A DNA stretch of 64,000 nucleotides from Demequina sp. NBRC 110057 (lineage in GTDB: Bacteria; Actinomycetota; Actinomycetes; Actinomycetales; Demequinaceae), in NCBI RefSeq assembly GCF_002090175.1, contig NZ_BBRN01000003.1, positions 558,001 through 622,000 on the forward strand, written 5' to 3'. Positions 53,529-61,681 of this stretch are shown piece by piece (the first letter of the stretch is position 1; every line of letters starts with the position of its first letter). Below the pieces are notes generated by a model. It saw only the letters and a list, made by a program, of their open reading frames with translations, ran no database searches and had not been told where the DNA came from. The translations under genes and the position numbers were made by a program.

Positions 53529-54032
53529 TCAGAGCCGGCGCAACGCCTCACCCTTGGCGTAGGCGACGTCGCGTAGGCGAGCCTGGAAGTGCCGCATGCG
53601 CTCACGCACGGCGGCACCGCTCGGACCCTCGGATGCGCCGAGGATGCGCGCCGCGAGCAGGCCGGCGTTACGCGCCCCGCCGATTGACACCGTCGCGACC
53701 GGCACCCCGGCAGGCATCTGGACGATGCTCAGGAGCGAATCCATTCCGTCGAGGTGCTTCAGCGGCACCGGGACCCCGATCACGGGAAGGGTGGTCACGG
53801 ATGCGAGCATCCCGGGCAGGTGGGCGGCGCCGCCGGCGCCGGCGATGATGACGCGGATTCCGCGTGCCTCTGCCTCGCGACCGTACGCGATCATCTCGTC
53901 GGGCATGCGGTGCGCCGACACGACGTCCTTCTCGTAGGGGATGCCGAACTCGTCGAGCGCCTCGGCGGCGGCGGCCATCGTGGGCCAGTCAGAGTCGGAT
54001 CCCATGACGATCCCGACGACGGCGTCGCTCAT
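53529..54032 (-). CDS. purE: N5-carboxyaminoimidazole ribonucleotide mutase
   Basis: A 167-residue class I PurE. Motifs: [14 protein letters not shown] (substrate phosphate loop), [11 protein letters not shown] and [17 protein letters not shown]. It converts N5-CAIR, the product of the coupled PurK, to CAIR in purine synthesis. ATG at 54032 overlaps the purK stop (ATGA). A much longer frame continues upstream inside purK but has no support. Confidence 0.96.
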   Translation of the reverse strand: MSDAVVGIVMGSDSDWPTMAAAAEALDEFGIPYEKDVVSAHRMPDEMIAYGREAEARGIRVIIAGAGGAAHLPGMLASVTTLPVIGVPVPLKHLDGMDSLLSIVQMPAGVPVATVSIGGARNAGLLAARILGASEGPSGAAVRERMRHFQARLRDVAYAKGEALRRL

Positions 54033-55174
54033 GCGGGTGCTCCATCCCTCACGACGGCGGCCGCGGCCACCGCACGTGCGTAGGTCTCGGCGCGGTCCGC
54101 GCCCGAGAGGTTGACGTGGCCGACCTTGCGCCCGGGGCGCACGTCCTTGCCGTAGAGGTGAATCTTGGCCGAGGCGTCGGTGACGTCGCCGAGCGCCGAC
54201 TCGAGGTCCGTCCGGGCACCGCCGAGGACGTTCGCCATGACAGTCCACGGCGCGGTCGGCGCCGTGTCTCCCAAAGGGAGGTCGAGCACGGCGCGCAGGT
54301 GCTGCTCGAACTGGCCCGTCACCGCGCCGTCCATGCTCCAGTGGCCCGAGTTGTGGGGGCGCATCGCGAGCTCGTTGATGAGGATGCCGTCCTCGGTCTC
54401 GAACAGCTCGACGGCGAGAGCGCCCGTGACGTCGAGCTCCTCGGCGATGGTGCGTGCGATGCTCTCGGCCTGCGCGGCGAGGTTCTCCGACAGTCCGGGC
54501 GCGGGCGCCGTCACCTCCGAGCAGACTCCGTCGCGCTGGACCGACTCCACCACGGGCCAGGTGCGCGCCTCGCCCGACGGGCGTCGGGCGATCTGCACGG
54601 CGAGCTCGCGCACGAACGGCACCTTGCGCTCGAGCAGGAGGCGCGGGCCGCCCGCCTGGGCGGCCTCCAGCCACCCGCGGGCATCGGCGGCGTCGCGGAT
54701 CACCATCACGCCCTTGCCGTCGTACCCGCCGCGGGCGGTCTTGAGGATCGCCTCGCCGCCGTGGGCGTCGAGGAAGTCGCTGACGTCCTGCTCCGTGCGA
54801 GCCTCGGCCCAGGCGGGGTTGGGAAGCCCGAGCGCGTCCATGCGCGCCCGCATCTCGATCTTGTCCTGCGCGAAGGTGAGCGCGGCGAGACCCGGGCGGA
54901 CCGGGACACCGGCCTCCGCGCATGCCGCGAAGACCTCGGCGGGGATGTGCTCGTGCTCAAAGGTCACGGCGGCGGGGCGCGGCGCGGCGAGGAGACGCTG
55001 GATGGCCTCGGGGTCCGTCGGCAGTCCCACGACCGCCTCGTGGGCGGGAGCGGCCGCGGCGGCGGTGTCGGACTCGACGAGGATCCTCAGGGTCACACCG
55101 AGCGCTGTCGCGGCTGGCGCCATCATGCGGGCAAGTTGGCCTCCGCCGATCACGGCGACGATGGGGGAAGTCAT
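54029..55174 (-). CDS. purK: 5-(carboxyamino)imidazole ribonucleotide synthase
   Basis: A 381-residue ATP-grasp enzyme. Start region [25 protein letters not shown]-binding [17 protein letters not shown], and the catalytic loop [30 protein letters not shown]. It carboxylates AIR with ATP and bicarbonate. It is transcribed leftward from an apparently leaderless promoter that abuts the divergent gtrA-like gene. Confidence 0.96.
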   Translation of the reverse strand: MTSPIVAVIGGGQLARMMAPAATALGVTLRILVESDTAAAAAPAHEAVVGLPTDPEAIQRLLAAPRPAAVTFEHEHIPAEVFAACAEAGVPVRPGLAALTFAQDKIEMRARMDALGLPNPAWAEARTEQDVSDFLDAHGGEAILKTARGGYDGKGVMVIRDAADARGWLEAAQAGGPRLLLERKVPFVRELAVQIARRPSGEARTWPVVESVQRDGVCSEVTAPAPGLSENLAAQAESIARTIAEELDVTGALAVELFETEDGILINELAMRPHNSGHWSMDGAVTGQFEQHLRAVLDLPLGDTAPTAPWTVMANVLGGARTDLESALGDVTDASAKIHLYGKDVRPGRKVGHVNLSGADRAETYARAVAAAAVVRDGAPA

Positions 55175-55180
55175 GGCTGA

Positions 55181-55186
55181 ACCCTA
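55181..55186 (-). promoter_or_regulatory. leaderless -10 box of purK
   Basis: TAGGGT on the minus strand, then six bases (TCAGCC), then ATG at 55174. Confidence 0.5.
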
Positions 55187-55208
55187 CCCGCGACTACGCT
55201 CGTCACTC

Positions 55209-55733
55209 GTGACGATCATGGACCGGCTACGCGCCAGGGCGGCGGAGTTGCTGCGCTTCGGCGCGGTAGGTCTCGCCGGGATCGTCGTGAACCTCGGCGT
55301 GTTCAATCTCCTGCGGTTGGGGCCGCTCGCGCCACACGCGGAGGTGGCCGGCGACGACGACCGGGTGGTCACTGCGAAGATCATCGCGACCCTCACGTCA
55401 ATCCTGTTCGCGTGGGTCGCCCACCGCGGGTGGACCTTTCGTGGCCCGAGCCGTCACCGCCCGATCGCGGAGCTCGCGCTGTTCGGGCTCATCAATGCTG
55501 TCGCGCTCGCCATCGAAGCGGCGGTGGTAGCCGTGAGCCACCACGGGCTCGGGTACACGTCCCTCATGGCCGACAACGTCGCGTCGGTGCTCGGCATCGG
55601 CCTCGGCACCATTGCGCGCTACGTGGGCTTCTCGCTATTCGTGTTCTCGTCGGAGGCCGATGCCCCTCACGTGAGCGCCGCCGAGGTCGCCTCCGATCCC
55701 GCCGCGCCCCTCGACCGCCTCGACGACGACTAG
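55209..55733 (+). CDS. GtrA-family membrane protein
   Basis: A 174-residue protein with four transmembrane helices in the GtrA pattern (LLRFGAVGLAGIVVNLGVFNLL first, then ATLTSILFAWVAHRGWTFRG with the conserved NF/RxWTF-type motif, and IARYVGFSLFVF last). GtrA proteins flip polyprenyl-phosphate-linked sugars. With the GT2 and LCP genes nearby it could move a lipid-linked sugar, which is inferred. The GTG start is eight bases after TACGCT (55195-55200); ATG at 55218 is an alternative. Confidence 0.85.
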   Translation: MTIMDRLRARAAELLRFGAVGLAGIVVNLGVFNLLRLGPLAPHAEVAGDDDRVVTAKIIATLTSILFAWVAHRGWTFRGPSRHRPIAELALFGLINAVALAIEAAVVAVSHHGLGYTSLMADNVASVLGIGLGTIARYVGFSLFVFSSEADAPHVSAAEVASDPAAPLDRLDDD

Positions 55734-55806
55734 GGGGCAGCGCGGCGCGCGCTCCCTGGCAGGCGGTGGGGCAGGCCGCGGGTCCAGCGGTGGGTCCGGA
55801 GGTGGG

Positions 55807-57345
55807 TCAGGCGTGGAGCAGTTGGTTCAGGGCTGCGTCTTGTTCGGGTGTGGGATAGGGGTCGTCGAAGCGGTGGGGGTTGCTCGCGTTCCAGGCGGCG
55901 ATGAGTGCCTCGTCGCCTCTCCAGTCGTCGTCTGGTGTGGGTGGAGGGTCGAGGTCAATCTCGAAGGCCGCTCTACCACCGACGAACCGTTGGTGTTCGT
56001 CGCTGCCCGGGGGTGTGAAGTACACCTGCCCGGCGATCACATCGATGCCCCACCCGTAGCGGTGCACGTCATGGTGGCAGCGGGTGCACAGCATCACGCC
56101 GTTATCGATCGTGGTGGCTCCACCGTGTTCCCACCAGCGAATGTGGTGCGCCTCGCAGTGGGAGGCAGGAGCACCACACCTGGCACAACCCCCATCCCGG
56201 TCCAGCAGCGCGATCCTTTGGGTGCGGCTAAACCCGCGATGTTCGGGGCTTTGGTGAAGCACGTTGCCATGAGCATCGACGAACTGGTGGATGGAGGCAG
56301 CATCCCCACAGCACATCCCGAGAGACTCGAGGGAGACCGGCGTCTCGATCCCGTCGATCGTGCCCACACCGGTGCGACGCTCGATATCGCGCTGGGTCAC
56401 CCGCACCACCATCGTGGTGCGAATCCCCGAGCGATGCATCTTGCCGCACCCCAACGCGTGACGAGCCAACTCGTGAAGCGCATCCGCCCGCATCTGACCC
56501 ACCGAACGCGTATCAGTCACACCGTCACCGCTCGCGCTGGGGTCATTGGGTCGTGACTGGTTGCGGATGTCCCTCGTGGCCAGCTGTTCGAGGACCTCGA
56601 TCACCGGGGCGGCGGTCACGGCGTCCATCTGCCCGTGGAAGACCACCACACCACCGAGCTTTTCTTTCCACCACACATACCGCTCGTCGTGATGGCGTCG
56701 TTCGCGCTCCACCAGCCGCTCATGGTCGAGCTTCGAGATCACATTGGCCACCACGCGCTGCATCCGGTGCACGCTCAGACCGTGAGCCTTGTCCACCAGC
56801 TTGCGCTCCACGTCGTGCAGGTAGGAGTCATCGACGCGACCGGCCACCAGGTTGAGCCCCTCGACGATGATGCCCGCCACATCGACCGACAAGTCACCAT
56901 CGGCCTGCGCCCGCGCCACACACGGATACTTCGGCCGCATCACCGGCGGGCGATCGGAGCCCGGTGGGACCGCCCCGGAAGGCAGCGGGCCGGGCTCACC
57001 ACCGGGCTGCGACGTCACGTCGACCGGCACCGGTGTGAACGCGTCACCTGCCTCCATCGACCGCTTCGCACGCTGCACACTGCCACCGGTCAACGACGAG
57101 ATCAGATTGCCCGCATTGCCATGCCCCTCACGCCGGGCGAAACCACCACCAGGCTCCTCCGGAGCACTACGCCGCTTCACCTCGGCCGCATACCGCGCAG
57201 CAAGCGTCCCCGCGATCTTCTCCAACCGCGCGGCAGCCTCCAACTGATCCCATAACTCATCCCGACCCAGCGCGGCAACATCCACGGACATCAACTCCCC
57301 CATCAGGGAGCCAATCCGCTCAAACATCGCCGTCGTCCTCACCAT
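55807..57345 (-). CDS. DUF222 / HNH endonuclease signature protein
   Basis: A 512-residue protein of the actinobacterial 13E12-like family: an N-terminal DUF222 region (DELWDQLEAAARLEKIAGTLAARYAAEVKRR) and a C-terminal HNH domain with CARCGAPASHCEAHHIRWWEHGG and LCTRCHHDVHRYGW. Such genes occur in many copies in Micrococcales and may be mobile, but their biology is unknown. Codon use contains more A/T-ending codons than neighbouring genes and the window-wide GCATCGG heptamer is absent from it. It converges with gtrA across a 73-bp GT-rich gap that holds no clear hairpin. Confidence 0.9.
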   Translation of the reverse strand: MVRTTAMFERIGSLMGELMSVDVAALGRDELWDQLEAAARLEKIAGTLAARYAAEVKRRSAPEEPGGGFARREGHGNAGNLISSLTGGSVQRAKRSMEAGDAFTPVPVDVTSQPGGEPGPLPSGAVPPGSDRPPVMRPKYPCVARAQADGDLSVDVAGIIVEGLNLVAGRVDDSYLHDVERKLVDKAHGLSVHRMQRVVANVISKLDHERLVERERRHHDERYVWWKEKLGGVVVFHGQMDAVTAAPVIEVLEQLATRDIRNQSRPNDPSASGDGVTDTRSVGQMRADALHELARHALGCGKMHRSGIRTTMVVRVTQRDIERRTGVGTIDGIETPVSLESLGMCCGDAASIHQFVDAHGNVLHQSPEHRGFSRTQRIALLDRDGGCARCGAPASHCEAHHIRWWEHGGATTIDNGVMLCTRCHHDVHRYGWGIDVIAGQVYFTPPGSDEHQRFVGGRAAFEIDLDPPPTPDDDWRGDEALIAAWNASNPHRFDDPYPTPEQDAALNQLLHA

Positions 57346-57400
57346 GCCTCCATCAGATCACCGACCACTGACATCGCGGCCGCGGGATCGATAAGAGAAG

Positions 57401-58705
57401 TCAGCGCCGGCGCTTGCCCCCGGAACGTCCGTGGGGGACGAGGGTGTCGAGGTCCACCATGCGCGGCACACCCTGGAGGAACACGGCGAACGCCGCGGGA
57501 ATGCGCTGGGCAAGCTCGAGGCGGCCACCGTCGGCCGTCACGAGGTCGCGGGCCAGGGCGAGCCCCAGGCCGGTCCCCCGCCCGGAGGTCACCTCGCGCT
57601 CGAAGATCCGCGGAGCGAGGTCTTCGGGCACGCCTGGACCCTCGTCGCGCACCTCGATCACGATGGCGTGGTTGGTGCCCGACTCACGCGCCAACACCGT
57701 CGTAGTGCCGCCGCCGTGGTGCAGCGAGTTTTCGATCAGCGTGGCGAGCACCTGCGCGAGCCCGCCGGGGGTGGCAAAGACAGTGGCGTCGGTGTCGTGA
57801 ATCTCGAGGCGCCTGCCGGCGGCGGCGAAGGCCTGCGTCCACTCCTCGGCCTGCTGCTCGAACACCTCCGCCAACATGACGAGCTCGGTGCCGGACCCGA
57901 GCGCGCGCCGCGAGCGCCCCAGCAGCTCGTCGACCACGCCCACGAGCCGCTCCACCTGCTCGAGCGACTTCTCGGCCTCCTCGCGCACGTCGTCCTGCGT
58001 GGACAGCGCCGCGATCTCCTCGAGGCGCATCGTGAGGGCGGTGAGGGGCGTACGGAGCTGGTGTGAGGCATCGGCCGCGAACTGTCGTTCCGTCGCGAGC
58101 CTGGCGGCCATGCGGTCCGCCGACCGTGCCAGCTCGTCCGCGACGAGGTCGATCTCCTCGATCCCCGTCTTCTCGAGCCGGGGGCGCACCTGCCCGGTGC
58201 CCAGTTGCTCGGCCGATGCCGCGAGGTAGACCAGGGGCGCGGTGAGCCTGTTGGCCTGCCAGCGCGCCATCGCGAGCCCCGCGGAGACGGCGATGATGCC
58301 GAGTCCCAACACGAGCGCCACGAACTGCGCGCCCACCCAGAAGATGTCCCACCAGTCGACGTACATGACGACCACCAGGCCGTCGTCCGTCACGTGGCTG
58401 TCGGAGAAGGCGGGCCGAGGCTCGACGCCCTCCGTCAGCTCGGTGCCGTCGGGCAGCTGGACGTAGATGTACGACGGCGCGCTTTGCGCATCGGACACGT
58501 ATGAGCCGAGCACGTCGCCCGTGATGGTCTCGCCCGCGCGGTAGCGCACCTCGAGGGCACGCGCCGCCGTGGTGGTCCTGAGGTCGAGGTCGCGCAGGGC
58601 GTCCTGCTTGACGAACTGGAAGGCCAGCACGGCCAGCGGGATCCCCAGCAGGATCACCGCGACGGCAAGGGCGGAAATGGTCGCGCGCAGCACCCGGCGG
58701 CGCAT
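57401..58705 (-). CDS. sensor histidine kinase
   Basis: A 434-residue membrane kinase. Transmembrane helices lie near 11-31 and 122-145 with a roughly 90-residue extracytoplasmic sensor between them. HAMP follows, then HisKA with His215 in DASHQLRTPLTAL, and HATPase_c with IENSLHHGGG, DEGPGVPEDL and GRGTGLGLALARD. The stimulus is unknown. It lies six bases after the response regulator and is the second gene of the pair. Confidence 0.92.
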   Translation of the reverse strand: MRRRVLRATISALAVAVILLGIPLAVLAFQFVKQDALRDLDLRTTTAARALEVRYRAGETITGDVLGSYVSDAQSAPSYIYVQLPDGTELTEGVEPRPAFSDSHVTDDGLVVVMYVDWWDIFWVGAQFVALVLGLGIIAVSAGLAMARWQANRLTAPLVYLAASAEQLGTGQVRPRLEKTGIEEIDLVADELARSADRMAARLATERQFAADASHQLRTPLTALTMRLEEIAALSTQDDVREEAEKSLEQVERLVGVVDELLGRSRRALGSGTELVMLAEVFEQQAEEWTQAFAAAGRRLEIHDTDATVFATPGGLAQVLATLIENSLHHGGGTTTVLARESGTNHAIVIEVRDEGPGVPEDLAPRIFEREVTSGRGTGLGLALARDLVTADGGRLELAQRIPAAFAVFLQGVPRMVDLDTLVPHGRSGGKRRR

Positions 58706-58711
58706 CGGCCG

Positions 58712-59389
<678 letters not shown>

Positions 59390-59395
59390 GGGGCA

Positions 59396-59401
59396 ACGAT
59401 A
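59396..59401 (-). promoter_or_regulatory. leaderless -10 box of the response regulator gene
   Basis: TATCGT on the minus strand, then six bases, then ATG at 59389. Confidence 0.5.
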
Positions 59402-59495
59402 CCCGTGGGCCGGGTCTTTGCAACGACGCACGGCGCGGGGGCGGCCGATGCGCCTGCCAGGGCTCACGCGGCACACGCGGATACGCTGGGCGACC

Positions 59496-61616
59496 GTGAG
59501 TAAGACCGTCGCCTCCCGTCGCCTGGACGGCCGCCTCGGCGCCGCCGCGGCGGCTGCCCCCGAGCGCATCGTCCTCGTCGTGATCGCCGTGGCGCTCGCC
59601 GGCGGCGCCATGGCGTCCGTGGGCCTCCACTACTGGTGGACGGTGCTGCCTCTCGCCGCGCTGCTGGTAGCCCTTGCCTGGCGCCCGCTCGCGTCCGATG
59701 CCCCCACGCCGGGGCAGGCGCGGGCCGGCGCGATCGCGGGCATCGTCGCGGTGGCGGGCACCGCCGTCTGGACCGTGGTCAACGTCGCGATGGCGGCCGA
59801 GTACCTGCTGGTGGTGCGCGACCCCGGCTTCCTCACGCTGTCCGGCCTGTGGCTCGTGGACCACCCGTCGACCGACATCCCCGCCGACGGCGCCGTCGAG
59901 GCTGCCGCGAGCGGCGCCAGCATGCTTGCCGACGCCTCGGAGGCGTGGAACCTCGCGGGCGACGTGATTCAGCCGCAGGGCGCGAAGATGCTTCCCGCCA
60001 CGATCGCCGTCGGCGGCTGGTTCGCCGGGGACACAGGTGTACTCGCCGCCAACGTCGTCATCGGCGCAGCCGGCATCCTCGCGACCTTCGCCCTCGCGCG
60101 CCGGTTCCTGTCCCCCTTGGCCGCCCTCGCGCCCGCGGGCGCGCTCGCGCTGACGGTGTCGCACATCGGCCTGTCCCGACCCGCCTACACGGAGCCGCTC
60201 GCCCTGCTGCTCGCCGTCGGCGGGATCCTCTACGTGTGGCGCGGCATCGAGCGCCGCTCGACAACGTTGATCGTCGCGGGCGCCATCGCGACGGGCGCGA
60301 CGACGTTCGTCCGCATCGACGGGGCGTCCGGGGCCATCGGCAGCCTGGTGGGCGTCGCCGTCGCGCTCGCCGTCGTCGAGGCCCCACGCGCGTGGCGGCG
60401 CGCGGCGCTGGCAAAGTTCGCGCTCGTCGAGGCAGTCGTCCTCGTGGCCGGCTACGTGGCGCTGCACCGCTGGAGCGCGGAGTACTTCGAGCGCCTGGAG
60501 TCGGAGGCCTACCTCCTGCTCGCCGCCTACGGCGTGCTGGTCGCCGTCATCCTCGGGTGGGCGGCCACGTGGACCGACACGCTGCGCGGCGACGCCTGGC
60601 TTCCCGGGCTGTCGGCACGGCTCGGCACGCGCGGCGCGTGGTGGATCGGCGGCGCCGTCATGGTCGTCATGGTGGGGCTAGCGTCGCGACCCCTGTGGAC
60701 CACGGGCCACCGCGGCACGGAGACGTCGCGCGAGGAGTTCACCAACGGCGTGGTCGAGGGCTTCCAGAGCGCGCAGGGCCTCCCCGTCGACGGCACCCGC
60801 AACTACGCCGAGTCGACGGTGTCGTGGCTGTCGTACTACCTCACCTGGCCGATGGTCATTCTCGCGATCATCGGGCTGGGGTGGGCCACCATGCGGATGG
60901 TGAGGCGCGACGCGCCGTGGGCGGTGCTGCTCGGCTCGATGCTCGCCCCGACGCTGCTCTACCTGGTCAAGCCCGCGATCGTGCCCGACCAGATCTGGGC
61001 CATCAGGAGGTTCGAGCCCATCACCCTTCCCGGCATGCTACTGATGGCCGCCGTCGCGGCGTGGTGGCTCGCCTCGCGCCTTCCGCGGGCGTCGGCCCGA
61101 CACGTTGCCCGCAGGGTGGCGGGAGTGGGGATGGTGGCCCTCCCGCTGACCACCTGGGTGTCGATAGACGCCGGCGCCGAGTACCCGATCGCGAGCGCGG
61201 TCAACGTCACGACGCGCGAGATGAACGGCGCGCGCGACATGATCGACGGCCTGTGCGCGCTCGACGACGGGCGCCCCATCGTCCTGGTCGGCACCTCCGA
61301 GATGTACGGCGGCCTACGGGTGATGTGCGACGAGCCGGTGGTGCTCGCCCTGTCCGCCCCCACCGAGGAGCAGCTCGTGGAGATGGCCGATGCGTGGGGC
61401 GAGCAACCCTTCGTCGTCACCCGGCAGGTGGACGACGTGCCGTGGACGGACACGCCCGAGCCGGTACTGGCGGCGCAGGTCAAGCACTCGTCGTACACGC
61501 TGGGGCGGCTTCCTCGCACCCTCATCAACAGGGATTACACCTGGTACGCGGGCGTGGTGAACGAGGACGGGAGCGTGGCGCCGCTGTCCGCGGTTCCCAC
61601 AGCCACCGCCCCGTAG
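59496..61616 (+). CDS. polytopic membrane protein, GT-C glycosyltransferase-like
   Basis: A 706-residue protein with about twelve hydrophobic helices through residue 560 and a C-terminal soluble domain of about 140 residues. The first extracytoplasmic loop (about 110-165, LLVVRDPGFLTLSGLWLVDHPSTDI) and the overall layout resemble GT-C mannosyl- or arabinosyltransferases, but I cannot point to a certain catalytic motif. The substrate is unknown. GTG at 59496 is eight bases after TACGCT (59482-59487). It is divergent from the two-component genes. Confidence 0.75.
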   Translation: MSKTVASRRLDGRLGAAAAAAPERIVLVVIAVALAGGAMASVGLHYWWTVLPLAALLVALAWRPLASDAPTPGQARAGAIAGIVAVAGTAVWTVVNVAMAAEYLLVVRDPGFLTLSGLWLVDHPSTDIPADGAVEAAASGASMLADASEAWNLAGDVIQPQGAKMLPATIAVGGWFAGDTGVLAANVVIGAAGILATFALARRFLSPLAALAPAGALALTVSHIGLSRPAYTEPLALLLAVGGILYVWRGIERRSTTLIVAGAIATGATTFVRIDGASGAIGSLVGVAVALAVVEAPRAWRRAALAKFALVEAVVLVAGYVALHRWSAEYFERLESEAYLLLAAYGVLVAVILGWAATWTDTLRGDAWLPGLSARLGTRGAWWIGGAVMVVMVGLASRPLWTTGHRGTETSREEFTNGVVEGFQSAQGLPVDGTRNYAESTVSWLSYYLTWPMVILAIIGLGWATMRMVRRDAPWAVLLGSMLAPTLLYLVKPAIVPDQIWAIRRFEPITLPGMLLMAAVAAWWLASRLPRASARHVARRVAGVGMVALPLTTWVSIDAGAEYPIASAVNVTTREMNGARDMIDGLCALDDGRPIVLVGTSEMYGGLRVMCDEPVVLALSAPTEEQLVEMADAWGEQPFVVTRQVDDVPWTDTPEPVLAAQVKHSSYTLGRLPRTLINRDYTWYAGVVNEDGSVAPLSAVPTATAP

Positions 61617-61681
61617 GCGCCTGTCCACAGGGCATCGCCGGCTCCGAGCGCACCCGGTGCGCCGCGTGCCACGGTGGCGGC

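Noticed and set aside
54033-54923. Long upstream extension of purE inside purK
   Set aside because: Arg/Gly-rich shadow of purK; the ATGA overlap gives the true purE start.
55734-55806. Terminator or repeat between gtrA and the HNH gene
   Set aside because: The GGTGGGKC-type repeats are short and irregular and form no convincing stem.
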